A DNA stretch of 42,718 bases from Acidobacteriota bacterium (GTDB taxonomy: Bacteria; Acidobacteriota; Terriglobia; Terriglobales; Acidobacteriaceae). A program made the translations under genes and the position numbers. This document shows positions 17,103 to 26,186 of the stretch, piece by piece. Position 1 is the first letter of the stretch. Each line of letters begins with the position of its first letter. The stretch spans positions 1-42,718 of the forward strand of contig JARLGI010000102.1 of the NCBI GenBank assembly GCA_031296115.1. The letters run 5' to 3'. The notes under the pieces are model-generated. The model was not told the origin of the DNA, did not search any database, and worked only from the letters and a program-made list of their open reading frames with translations.

Positions 17103-20100
17103 ATGCACCGCGAATTTCAACGAGTAGCTATTGTCAATCGCGGTGAAGCCGCCATGCGCTTCATCCACGCCGCCCGCGAGTTCAACCAGGAACACAGCGC
17201 GGGATTGTGTACCATCGCGCTCTATACCGATCCTGACCGCCACGCCATGTTCGTGCGCGAGGCCGATGAGGCCGTGTATCTCGGCCCCCCGCAGGTCATC
17301 GACCCGCATACGAACCATCTCAAGTGCAGTTACGTGGACTACGGCCATCTTGAGCGCGCGTTGGCGACTGCACGCGCCGAGGCAGCCTGGGTGGGCTGGG
17401 GCTTCGTAGCCGAGCACGCCCAGTTTGCCGACCTCTGCCGCGACATGGGCATCGTGTTCATCGGACCCGATGGCGATGTGATGCGGCGGCTGGGCGACAA
17501 GATTTCTTCGAAGCTCCTGGCGGAGCAAGCGCAGATTCCGATCGCCGCATGGAGCGGCGGGCCGGTGGAGACACTGAGTAATGCCAGGCGCCACGCCGAG
17601 CGCCTGGGGTATCCCCTCTTCATCAAAGCCACGGCAGGTGGCGGCGGTCACGGTATTCGCCGCGTTCATTCGGCGAACGAGCTGGAAAAAGCCTTTGAGG
17701 GCGCTCGTGCCGAGGCGTTTAAGGCCTTTGGGGATCCGACTGTTTTCATGGAACAACTGGTCGGCGGTGCGCGCCATGTCGAGGTCCAAGTCATTGCCGA
17801 TCAGCACGGTACGACGTGGGCGGCCGGCGTGCGCGACTGTACCATTCAGCGCCGGCACCAGAAGGTCCTGGAAGAAGCGCCCTCGCCTGCACTAACTCCT
17901 GAACAAGACCAATCGTTGCGCGAAGCTGCAATCCGCTTAAGCGGTGCGGCCGGTTATCACAACGCGGGCACGGTCGAGTTCTTGTACCAGCCGGAAAGCC
18001 AACGCTTCTTGTTCATGGAGATGAACACCCGTCTGCAGGTTGAACATCCCGTTACGGAGTGTACGACTGGTATCGATCTGGTCAAGCTTCAGATCCATGT
18101 GGCACACGGTGGGCATCTGGAAGGCGAGCCGCCTCGGACGACGGGTCATGCCATTGAGGTACGACTGAACGCGGAAGATCCTGACAACGGGTTTGCGCCG
18201 TCGCCAGGCGTGATTGAGCGCTTCCGCATCCTGACGGGGCCGGGGGTGCGAATCGACACTGGCGTCGAAGAGGGCGATACCGTGCCGGCGGAGTTCGACT
18301 CGATGATCGCCAAGATCGTCGCTTACGGCCAGAACCGAAAAGAAGCGCTGTCGCGGCTACACCGTGCCCTGCGCGAGAGCGTCGTCGTCATCAGGGACGG
18401 CGGTAGCAATCGCGCGTTTCTTATGGAACTGGTGGGTCGCGCGGAGGTGCAGAGCGGAGAGGTTGATATCGGCTGGCTCGATCGCCTGGCGGTAACAGGC
18501 GGTCATCTTTCCCGGCAATACGCTGAGGTCGCTCTGCTGCAAGCAGCCATTGAGGCTTATAACAGCGAGCTGAAGGTGGAACAGGCCCAGTTCTATGCTT
18601 CGGCTTTGCGCGGACGGCCGCAGGTCCGGGACGAGGTGGGGCACACCCTCGAGCTGCGCTACGGTGACGGTTCCTACTCCGTCAGGGTTTGCCGCCTCGG
18701 CCTTCAACAGTACCGGGTGGAAGTGGATGGGGCGCGCATGGACGCGCATCTGGAGCGGCTCGGGCCCTTCGAATACTGGCTCACCGCTTTTGGGCAACGC
18801 TTTCATGTGGTCTCGGTGGAGCAGGGACTGGGCTACCGGATCGAACTGAATGGCGCCTCTCACCGCATTGATCGAGATGACGGTGGCATGGTGCGCGCCC
18901 CGTCGCCGGCGGTAGTGGTTTCCGTCGCCGTGAATCCGGGCGATATGGTTTCTACCGGCCAGCGCCTGGTGGTAATCGAAGCCATGAAGATGGAGACCCA
19001 GGTGGTCGCGCCCTTTCCGGGAAGGGTCCGGCAGGTGATGGCCATACCGAATGTCCAGGTCAGCACCGGCGCGCCGCTGTTGCAGATCGAGCCCTTGGCC
19101 GACCGGAAGTTCGCGGCAGCAACCCAGCGATTGTCATTCCCGGCATCGTTCGGCCCCACGGCGGAGGCGCCGGACGAGCAGTCGCGCCATCGGCGCAACC
19201 TCGAAGAACTCCGGCAATTGATGCTGGGTTTCGATGTCGATCCGGAGCGCACAGCCCGTCTGCTGGCCGAATGGGACCGGTTCTGTGACGCGCAGGCGGA
19301 CAGCGAGGAGATGCGGCAGCGGGAGGATGAGATTCTCAACATCTTCGTTGACCTGTGTTCGCTGTTCCGCACGAGCCCCAAGGTGAGCCTGCAGACTGGC
19401 GGTGAAGCGCCCAGCACGGAGGCTTACCTGTTCTCCTATCTGCGCACACTCGACACCCAGGGCGAAGGGTCTCCGCCGGAATTTGTAGCGGCGTTGCGCC
19501 GTGCCGTCGCCCATTACGGGCTGCAGACGCTGGATCGCTCGGCTGAACTGGAAGAGGTTCTACTTTGGATCTATAAATCGCACCAGCGGGTGAAGCAGCA
19601 GGCCACGACCACGATGAGCGTGTTGCAACGGCGACTGGCACAACGGGAGCCCACGCAGCCCGCGGGCGAGACGTTTCGCACCCTGCTGGACCGCATGGTC
19701 TCCATTACCCGCGGGCTTTTCCCGGCCGTCAGCGACCTGGCGCGCGAACTGCGTTACCGCTGTTTCGATCAGCCGCTGTTTGAGAAGGCGAGGAGAGTAG
19801 ACTACGCCGCAGCCGAGCGGCACCTGGATTACCTTGCCGCCAATCCTGAGTCCGCCGATCGTCACTCCAGGGTGCGGGCGCTAATCGAGTGTCCGCAACC
19901 CCTCGCCAGCGTTCTCTCTGGCCGATTCGCCGGAGCGTCAGCTACCATGCAGCACTTGATGCTGGAGGTCTTGCTGGGACGCTACTACTCCGTACGAAAA
20001 CTCACCAGCTTCTGCGCGCTTTCCCTGGAGGGGCATTGCTGCGTCTCCGCCCAGTACGACGAGGATGGCAAACGCGTGCATGTCTTCGCCATCCATACAG

Positions 20101-22733
20101 GCTATCAACTGCTGCACAGGGCGACCCAGGGGATGATCGGCTTTCTCGCTGAAGTCCCGGCAAACCACGAAATCGTCCTCGACTTCTATACCTGGAACCA
20201 GGGCCAGCTGTCCGCGCCTGAGGTGGCCCGGCAGGAGATCAACTCCATCATCAATGCAAGCGGATTTCAGCCGCCTGTCAGCCGCATTGTTGTGACCGTT
20301 TCCGGAGCCGGCCGCGACCCCGGCATGGCTGGTATGCAGCACTTCACCTACGAATGGTCAGGCAACGGATATCAAGAAGTGGAACTCTTCCGCGGCGTCC
20401 ACCCCATGATGGCAGAGCGGCTCCATCTCTGGCGTTTGAAGAACTTCAAGATCGAGCGGCTGCCGTCCGTGGAAGATGTTTACTTGCTTCACGCCTTGGC
20501 CAACGAGAACCTCAAGGATGAGCGCCTGTTCGCGGTGGCTGAAGTGCGCGACCTGACGCCGGTGCGCGACCAGTCAGGCCGCATCGTTCAGTTACCTCAC
20601 CTGGAGCGCATGTTCGCTGAGGCAACAGCAGCGATCCGGGTTTTCCAGGCAACCCGTCCTCCTCACGCCCGTCTGCAGTGGAACCGGATCTTCCTCTACG
20701 TGTGGCCGCCGCTCAGCCTAAAGCCAGACGAAGTAACCGAGATCGTTCATAAACTTGCGCCCTCTACGGATGGTTTGGGATTGGAGCAGGTGGTGGTGCG
20801 GGCCCGTATTCCCAACCCCAAAACCGGAGAGCTACGCGACACCGTGATGCGCATCTCGGCCCCGGGCGATACCGGACCGCTTATCACGTTCCGCCCCGCT
20901 GCCAAGATGCAACCCATGAAACCCCTGTCGGCATATGAGCAGAAGGTCGTCAAGATGCGGCAGCGTGGACTGTTGTATCCCTACGAGATCGTGCGCCTGC
21001 TCACTTCCACCCCCGACGCCGGACCAGCGGAATTTCCTCACGGCGATTTCATCGAGTACGATCTCGATGCCGCGGGAGGACTGAGCCCCGTCGATCGTCC
21101 TTACGGCGAGAACATAGCCAACATTATTGTTGGCGTGATTCGTAACTTCACGGCCAAGTATCCCGAGGGGATGACGCGGGTGCTGCTGTTGGGCGATCCC
21201 AGCAAGGACCTGGGGGCACTCGCTGAACCGGAATGCCGTCGCATCATCGCGGCCCTCGAACTGGCAAGGCAGATGAATGTCCCGCTGGAATGGTTCCCCA
21301 TCTCTGCTGGGGCGAAAATCTCGATGGACAGCGGCGTGGAAAACATGGACTGGATCGCCCACGTGCTGCGCGCGCTGGTTGACTTCACCCAGGCCGGAGG
21401 CGAGGTGAACCTGGTGGTCAACGGCATCAATGTGGGGGCGCAGCCCTACTGGAACGCCGAGGCCACCATGCTGATGCACACCCGCGGCATTCTCATCATG
21501 ACGCCGAAGGCGGCAATGGTGCTCACCGGCAAACGCGCGCTGGACTACTCGGGCAGCGTTTCAGCGGAGGACAATCAAGGCATCGGTGGATACGGTCGCG
21601 TTATGGGCCTTAACGGTCAGGCGCAGTATTTCGCACGCGACATCGACGACGCCTGCCGCATTCTGTTGCGCCATTACGATCACACTTACGTTGCGACGGG
21701 CGAGCGCTTCCCGCGCCGCGCCCGCACCAGCGATCCGGTTGATCGCGATGTGCGGCTGTACCCCCATGGCAACGGACAGGACGATGGATTCAAGCTGGTA
21801 GGGGAGATTTTCTCGGACCAATCCAACCCGGGACGAAAGAAGTCCTTCGACATTCGCAGAGTGATGCTGGCCGTCAGCGACCAGGACCACGCTCCCCTGG
21901 AGCGATGGTCGGGCATGCGTTCCGCCGAGACGGCCGTGGTTTGGGATGTACATCTCGGAGGCTATCCCGTGTGCCTCGTCGGCATCGAATCCCAGCCTGT
22001 CGCCCGCTTCGGATTTGTACCTGCCGACGGACCGGACCAATGGACCGCTGGGACGCTGTTTCCGCTCTCCTCGAAGAAGCTGGCCCGCGCCATCAATGCT
22101 GCCAGCAACAATCGGCCGGTGGTGATTCTCGCCAACCTATCCGGATTCGATGGCTCACCAGAATCGATGCGGCGGCTGCAACTTGAATACGGCGCGGAAA
22201 TCGGAAGGGCGGTGGTGAATTTCAAAGGCCCCATGATTTTCTGCGTGATCTCCCGCTACCATGGCGGTGCCTACGTGGTTTTCTCTCGGGCGCTCAACGA
22301 GCAGCTGCAGGTGGTCGCTTTGGAGGGAAGCTACGCATCCGTGATCGGTGGCGCCCCTGCAGCGGCCGTGGTGTTTGCCGCTGAAGTCGAGGCCCGGGCC
22401 CGCAAAGACGATCGCCTACAGGCCCTCGCCCGGTCGATGTCGCAGGCTGAAGGGGCGGAGAAAGGCCGCCTCCGCGGCGAGTGGGACGAACTCTTCAAGA
22501 CGGTGCATTCCGAAAAGCTGGGAGAGGTGGCCAGTGAGTTCGACCGCATCCACAGCGTGCACAGGGCCTTGAAAGTTGGCGCCCTGCATGACATTCTTCC
22601 GCCTCGCGATCTTCGTCCGTACCTCATTCACGCCGTCGAACGAGGCGTGCTGGCGGAGGAGCAATCCCGGCTTCCAAAGGCCGCAGCGACAGATTCGTGG
22701 ATGGCAAAAAAAGAAGCTTCCTCTGTGGCTTAA
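17103..22733 (+). CDS. Single-chain acetyl-CoA carboxylase, eukaryotic domain order
   Basis: The enzyme should carboxylate acetyl-CoA (or another short acyl-CoA) to malonyl-CoA with ATP, bicarbonate and biotin. Domains in 1876 residues: biotin carboxylase (1-460) with KATAGGGGHGIRRV, MNTRLQVEHPVTE and HVEVQVIAD; a biotin carrier (~598-665) with Lys629 in EAMKMET; a long central region (~690-1290) with stretches resembling the eukaryotic ACC central domain (LWRLKNFKIERLPS, YEQKVVKMRQRGLLYPYE); and a fused beta-alpha carboxyltransferase (~1310-1850) with ISAGAKISMDSG, NQGIGGYGRVMG and FPRRARTSDPVD. Most bacteria use four separate ACC subunits. It follows the megasynthase by 40 bases and its stop touches the next ATG, so malonyl-CoA supply for that synthase is the likely role. 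Substrate choice is inferred from context. Confidence 0.9.
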   Translation: MHREFQRVAIVNRGEAAMRFIHAAREFNQEHSAGLCTIALYTDPDRHAMFVREADEAVYLGPPQVIDPHTNHLKCSYVDYGHLERALATARAEAAWVGWGFVAEHAQFADLCRDMGIVFIGPDGDVMRRLGDKISSKLLAEQAQIPIAAWSGGPVETLSNARRHAERLGYPLFIKATAGGGGHGIRRVHSANELEKAFEGARAEAFKAFGDPTVFMEQLVGGARHVEVQVIADQHGTTWAAGVRDCTIQRRHQKVLEEAPSPALTPEQDQSLREAAIRLSGAAGYHNAGTVEFLYQPESQRFLFMEMNTRLQVEHPVTECTTGIDLVKLQIHVAHGGHLEGEPPRTTGHAIEVRLNAEDPDNGFAPSPGVIERFRILTGPGVRIDTGVEEGDTVPAEFDSMIAKIVAYGQNRKEALSRLHRALRESVVVIRDGGSNRAFLMELVGRAEVQSGEVDIGWLDRLAVTGGHLSRQYAEVALLQAAIEAYNSELKVEQAQFYASALRGRPQVRDEVGHTLELRYGDGSYSVRVCRLGLQQYRVEVDGARMDAHLERLGPFEYWLTAFGQRFHVVSVEQGLGYRIELNGASHRIDRDDGGMVRAPSPAVVVSVAVNPGDMVSTGQRLVVIEAMKMETQVVAPFPGRVRQVMAIPNVQVSTGAPLLQIEPLADRKFAAATQRLSFPASFGPTAEAPDEQSRHRRNLEELRQLMLGFDVDPERTARLLAEWDRFCDAQADSEEMRQREDEILNIFVDLCSLFRTSPKVSLQTGGEAPSTEAYLFSYLRTLDTQGEGSPPEFVAALRRAVAHYGLQTLDRSAELEEVLLWIYKSHQRVKQQATTTMSVLQRRLAQREPTQPAGETFRTLLDRMVSITRGLFPAVSDLARELRYRCFDQPLFEKARRVDYAAAERHLDYLAANPESADRHSRVRALIECPQPLASVLSGRFAGASATMQHLMLEVLLGRYYSVRKLTSFCALSLEGHCCVSAQYDEDGKRVHVFAIHTGYQLLHRATQGMIGFLAEVPANHEIVLDFYTWNQGQLSAPEVARQEINSIINASGFQPPVSRIVVTVSGAGRDPGMAGMQHFTYEWSGNGYQEVELFRGVHPMMAERLHLWRLKNFKIERLPSVEDVYLLHALANENLKDERLFAVAEVRDLTPVRDQSGRIVQLPHLERMFAEATAAIRVFQATRPPHARLQWNRIFLYVWPPLSLKPDEVTEIVHKLAPSTDGLGLEQVVVRARIPNPKTGELRDTVMRISAPGDTGPLITFRPAAKMQPMKPLSAYEQKVVKMRQRGLLYPYEIVRLLTSTPDAGPAEFPHGDFIEYDLDAAGGLSPVDRPYGENIANIIVGVIRNFTAKYPEGMTRVLLLGDPSKDLGALAEPECRRIIAALELARQMNVPLEWFPISAGAKISMDSGVENMDWIAHVLRALVDFTQAGGEVNLVVNGINVGAQPYWNAEATMLMHTRGILIMTPKAAMVLTGKRALDYSGSVSAEDNQGIGGYGRVMGLNGQAQYFARDIDDACRILLRHYDHTYVATGERFPRRARTSDPVDRDVRLYPHGNGQDDGFKLVGEIFSDQSNPGRKKSFDIRRVMLAVSDQDHAPLERWSGMRSAETAVVWDVHLGGYPVCLVGIESQPVARFGFVPADGPDQWTAGTLFPLSSKKLARAINAASNNRPVVILANLSGFDGSPESMRRLQLEYGAEIGRAVVNFKGPMIFCVISRYHGGAYVVFSRALNEQLQVVALEGSYASVIGGAPAAAVVFAAEVEARARKDDRLQALARSMSQAEGAEKGRLRGEWDELFKTVHSEKLGEVASEFDRIHSVHRALKVGALHDILPPRDLRPYLIHAVERGVLAEEQSRLPKAAATDSWMAKKEASSVA

Positions 22734-23474
22734 ATGGTAGTTGTCTGGTTCGAACAAGCGGCCGCCAATTTGCCGGCCGGGAATGATTGGCTGGCGGCCT
22801 GCGAACAAGAACGCCTGGCCGGCATGCGCTTTCCCAAGCGGCGGGCCGATTGGCGGCTGGGGAGATGGACCGCCAAGCACGCGGTGGCTGCTTACCTGAA
22901 GCTGGACTGCAGTCCGCCCGCGCTTGCCGCGCTGGAAATACGTCCGGCAGCTTCTGGCGCGCCCCAGGTCTTCATAGAAGATGTGCCTGCCGCAGTTTCC
23001 ATTTCACTCAGCCACCGCGGCGATGTCGCGGCTTGTGCGATCGCGCCATCGGGCGCGATGTTGGGGTGTGACCTGGAACTGGTCGAGCCGCGGAGCGATG
23101 CTTTCCTCGGCGATTATCTGACCCTTGAAGAGCAGCACCTGGTTGCGCAAGTCCCGGCCGCCGACCGAAGCCGGGTTGCCAATCTCATCTGGAGCGCCAA
23201 GGAGTGCGCCCTGAAGGCCCTCGCAATGGGGCTTCGTCTGGATCCTCGCTCCGCGGTTGTCACCTTCACCGATGGGCTGTCTGGCTCAAACCACAACAGT
23301 GCGAGTCCCATGGCCGTGATTCCTCAGCCCCAGGCTCCCACCTGGCATCCCTTGCGCGTGGTTTGTGCCGCGCGCCAAAACTTCGAGGGCTGGTGGCAGC
23401 AGACGGATTGCTTTCTGCGGACGATGGTCGCCTTTCCCACATCTGAGCCGCCTTTGATAATGACGCGCAATTGA
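22734..23474 (+). CDS. Sfp-type 4'-phosphopantetheinyl transferase
   Basis: This enzyme moves phosphopantetheine from CoA onto carrier domains. The protein has 246 residues. It contains the Mg-binding GCDLELVE motif (D113, E115) and IWSAKECALKAL (W153, K156, E157), the two signatures of the Sfp/AcpT superfamily. An upstream SISLSHRGDVAACAIA segment matches the P2/SHR region. The ATG follows the carboxylase stop directly (TAAATG) with no clear RBS, so translation is probably coupled. As last gene of the cluster it corresponds to PfaE of PUFA operons and should act on the four ACP domains. Its targets there are Thr rather than Ser, which is unusual. Confidence 0.93.
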   Translation: MVVVWFEQAAANLPAGNDWLAACEQERLAGMRFPKRRADWRLGRWTAKHAVAAYLKLDCSPPALAALEIRPAASGAPQVFIEDVPAAVSISLSHRGDVAACAIAPSGAMLGCDLELVEPRSDAFLGDYLTLEEQHLVAQVPAADRSRVANLIWSAKECALKALAMGLRLDPRSAVVTFTDGLSGSNHNSASPMAVIPQPQAPTWHPLRVVCAARQNFEGWWQQTDCFLRTMVAFPTSEPPLIMTRN

Positions 23475-23539
23475 CCGTTCGCAATGAGCGGCAATGCGAG
23501 GTGTTCTGCTCTTCGCATCGGCGCGTTTTGTCCGGACTA

Positions 23540-23605
23540 TCTCATGCTAGGAGACAAGAGCGACGGACTGCTAATCCGTCGCGGCTGTGCGCGGCGAGGA
23601 TCGAT
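23540..23605 (+). other. Decayed tRNA-Ser(GCU)-like sequence
   Basis: Positions 23560-23582 form an 8-base-pair stem with the loop CTGCTAA, which is the anticodon arm of tRNA-Ser with anticodon GCU. The run GCGACGGACTGCTAATCCGT is what a normal tRNA-Ser would show. To the left, GCT-AGGAGACAAG-AGC (23544-23559) can fold as a D arm. To the right, CGAGGATCGATCC resembles a shortened T arm. I could not pair a 5' and 3' acceptor or build a proper T loop, so this looks like a remnant rather than a working tRNA. It lies between the operon's last gene and a terminator. Confidence 0.35.
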
Positions 23606-23616
23606 CCGGGCCGGGG

Positions 23617-23638
23617 AAACGGGTAGCCTCCGTTTTTT
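23617..23638 (+). terminator. Rho-independent terminator after the megasynthase operon
   Basis: AAACGG (23617-23622) pairs with CCGTTT (23630-23635) around a 7-base loop and is followed by more T residues. It is 143 bases beyond the PPTase stop, and just after the tRNA-like sequence, so it may have served either. Confidence 0.55.
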
Positions 23639-23814
23639 CTCTCGCCTTTTATGGCGGTATCGACACTTCCCCGAAGAGGGTCCGTCATATTAATTCCGGT
23701 TTGCCCGTTACTCGGGCGCCATCAGCATTTTCCCACTGGGAACCACCACCTCGGATCGGCATGGGAAATACTGCGTGTGCGAAGAATTGGCGATGATCCA
23801 CCAGTAGCTCGTGG

Positions 23815-25947
23815 CTACTTGGAACCGCCGCCCGGCCCCAGACCACGATACTTCAACATGGGTTCGATGCTGGGCTTTGCCCCGCGCCATGCCACGTACA
23901 GCTTCTCCAGATCTTCGGTGTTGCCGCGCGATAACACCATCTCGCGGAACCGCTCGCCGTTGGCACGAGTCAGGCCGCCGTGGTCTTCAAACCATTGAAA
24001 CGCGTCGTCGTCCAGCATCTGGGTCCATAGATAGGCATAGTACCCGGCCGAATATCCGCTGCCCCAGATGTGGCTGAAATAGCTGGAACGGTAGCGCGGC
24101 GGCACATAATTGATGGAAAGGTGAGTTTGGTCCAACGCTTCGGTCTCGAAGGCATCAGGCTTCTGTAATGGCGCACTTGCCGGAAGGGTGTGCCACTTCA
24201 TGTCAAGCTCGGCGGCGGCGAGCAGTTCGGTGGTGTCGTAGCCTTTGTTGAATTTGTCAGCCTTCTTGATCTTCTCCATCAATTCCGTCGGCATGGGCGC
24301 GCCGGTCTTGTAATGCTTTGCGTAATTCTTGAAGACCGCTGGATAGGTCGCCCAGTGTTCGTTGAACTGCGAAGGGAACTCCACGAAATCACGCGCCGTT
24401 GCAGTACCGGATAGAGTGGGGTACTGGCTGTTGGCGAACATGCCGTGCAGCGCATGGCCGAACTCGTGGAACATGGTCCGGACGTCGTCGGAGGTCAGCA
24501 GTGCAGGCTCGCCGGCCGCCGGCGCGGCAAAATTCGCCACGTTCACCACCACCGGTTTCGTGCCTAACAGTTTGGACTGGTCAACATAGGCGTTCATCCA
24601 GGCGCCTCCCTGCTTGTTGTCGCGCTTGAAGTAGTCGCAGTAAAACAGCGCTAGGGAACTGCCATCGGCGTTGAACACCTCAAACACGCGCATGTGCGAG
24701 TCGTACACCGGGAGGTCTTTGCGCTCCGTGAAGGTGATCCCGTAGAGCTGGTTGGCGGCGTAAAAGACGCCGTTCTGAAGCACATTATTCAGCTCGAAAT
24801 ACGGCCTTATCTGGTCTTCATTCAAATCGTACTTCGCCTTGCGCACCTGCTGGGAGTAGAAGTCCCAGTCCCATGGCTGGAGCTTGAAGCCGCCCTTCTG
24901 CTGGTCGATCACTGCTTGGATGTCCTGGGCCTCGGTGGCGGCGCGTGCGGTCGCTCCCGGTACCAGCGCGTCCATGAACTTCAGCGCCGCCTCCGGTGTC
25001 TTGGCCATCTGATCTTCTATCTTCCAGGCCGCGAAGTTCGGATAACCGAGCAGCTTGGCCTTTTGGGCGCGAAGCTGTGCAATCTTCGCGATGGTGTCAC
25101 GAGTGTCGTTAGCGTCCCCGCGTTCGGCGCGGTCCCAGGAGTTGGCAAACAGCGACTGGCGAGTGGTGCGGTTGCTGAGAGTCGCCAGGTCGGGCTGCTC
25201 CGTGGTGTTCTGCAAAGGAATGACGAACCCTTCCACCTTGCGACCTTTCGCCGCCTCGGCGGCCGCGGCGATCTGCGCGTCGGTCAGGCCAGCCAGCGCG
25301 CCTTTGTCGGTAGTCACATAAGCGCCGTCCTTGGTGGCGGCGAGCAACTTAGTGCTGAAGGCATTAGAGAGGCTGGCTATCTCTTCGTTGAGCTTCTTCA
25401 GTCCGGCCTTATCGGTCTCGCTTAGTTTCGCCCCCGCGTGGACGAACTGGTCATAGGTATATTCCACCAGGCGGAGTGATTCCGGATCGAGCTTGAGTTC
25501 GTTGCGTTGGTTGTAGATGCTCGCGATGCGCTGAAACAGCTTGGCGTCGAGGTAGATTGCGTCGCGATGGGCCGCGAGCTTCGGCGCCTCGATCGCCCTG
25601 ATCTTCAGCAGCGTGGGATTCGAATTTGCGCTGACCACGGCTCCGAAGGCTCCCTGCGACCGCCGCAACAACTGACCGCTTTTTTCCATTGGGATGAAGG
25701 TGTTTTCAAAAGTTGGGGACGCGGGATTAGCCGCGATCGCCTGAATTTCCTTTAGTTGTTCGGCCATTCCCGCCTCGATTGCGGGCTGGTAGTCCTCGTC
25801 CTTGATCTTGTCGAAGGGAGGCGCATGAAACGGCAGGGTGCTGGGAGCGACAAAGGGATTGTTGGGGCCAAAGTCGGTGCCGGTGGCCAGTGCCGGCAGA
25901 GAGCTTAAGCCAATGATGACAGTCGCAGCTAGGATCAGAGTTTGCAT
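23815..25947 (-). CDS. dcp: Secreted M3 family oligopeptidase (peptidyl-dipeptidase Dcp-like)
   Basis: Zinc peptidases of this family cut dipeptides from the C-termini of short peptides. The protein has 710 residues, with a signal peptide (MQTLILAATVIIGLSSLPALA) pointing to a periplasmic or exported enzyme. The active site is HEFGH (H494, E495, H498) followed by DFVEFPSQ about 25 residues later, which holds the third zinc ligand. The conserved HxxYYxYLW-like region appears as GYYAYLWTQMLDDD near the C-terminus. The pre-domain begins NPFVAPSTLPFHAPPFDKIKD, a typical Dcp opening. It is transcribed towards the megasynthase operon and appears unrelated to it. Family is certain; Dcp rather than OpdA is likely. 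Confidence 0.95.
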   Translation of the reverse strand: MQTLILAATVIIGLSSLPALATGTDFGPNNPFVAPSTLPFHAPPFDKIKDEDYQPAIEAGMAEQLKEIQAIAANPASPTFENTFIPMEKSGQLLRRSQGAFGAVVSANSNPTLLKIRAIEAPKLAAHRDAIYLDAKLFQRIASIYNQRNELKLDPESLRLVEYTYDQFVHAGAKLSETDKAGLKKLNEEIASLSNAFSTKLLAATKDGAYVTTDKGALAGLTDAQIAAAAEAAKGRKVEGFVIPLQNTTEQPDLATLSNRTTRQSLFANSWDRAERGDANDTRDTIAKIAQLRAQKAKLLGYPNFAAWKIEDQMAKTPEAALKFMDALVPGATARAATEAQDIQAVIDQQKGGFKLQPWDWDFYSQQVRKAKYDLNEDQIRPYFELNNVLQNGVFYAANQLYGITFTERKDLPVYDSHMRVFEVFNADGSSLALFYCDYFKRDNKQGGAWMNAYVDQSKLLGTKPVVVNVANFAAPAAGEPALLTSDDVRTMFHEFGHALHGMFANSQYPTLSGTATARDFVEFPSQFNEHWATYPAVFKNYAKHYKTGAPMPTELMEKIKKADKFNKGYDTTELLAAAELDMKWHTLPASAPLQKPDAFETEALDQTHLSINYVPPRYRSSYFSHIWGSGYSAGYYAYLWTQMLDDDAFQWFEDHGGLTRANGERFREMVLSRGNTEDLEKLYVAWRGAKPSIEPMLKYRGLGPGGGSK

Positions 25948-26186
25948 GATTCACAGTGTAATCGGTGAAACCAAACCCGGGTTGGGCCGCGCAACGGTTT
26001 CGCCGTTGATCGGCTAGCGCCCGGACCTGAGCGGCGAGAGTTGTCCCGAGGAGGTGCCGCATAACTTCGGCTACGGCACGGACGGGGCGCCGGCAATCTG
26101 TACGGCGCGACCTTGGATGAACTCTGCACTCATAAGCGGCTTGGGTGACACGCTCTCGGTGTGAATCCGCGCCGCCAGAAATTGCT

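Noticed and set aside
23540..23605. Functional tRNA-Ser or allo-tRNA
   Set aside because: The anticodon arm is good, but no acceptor stem or proper T loop could be built.
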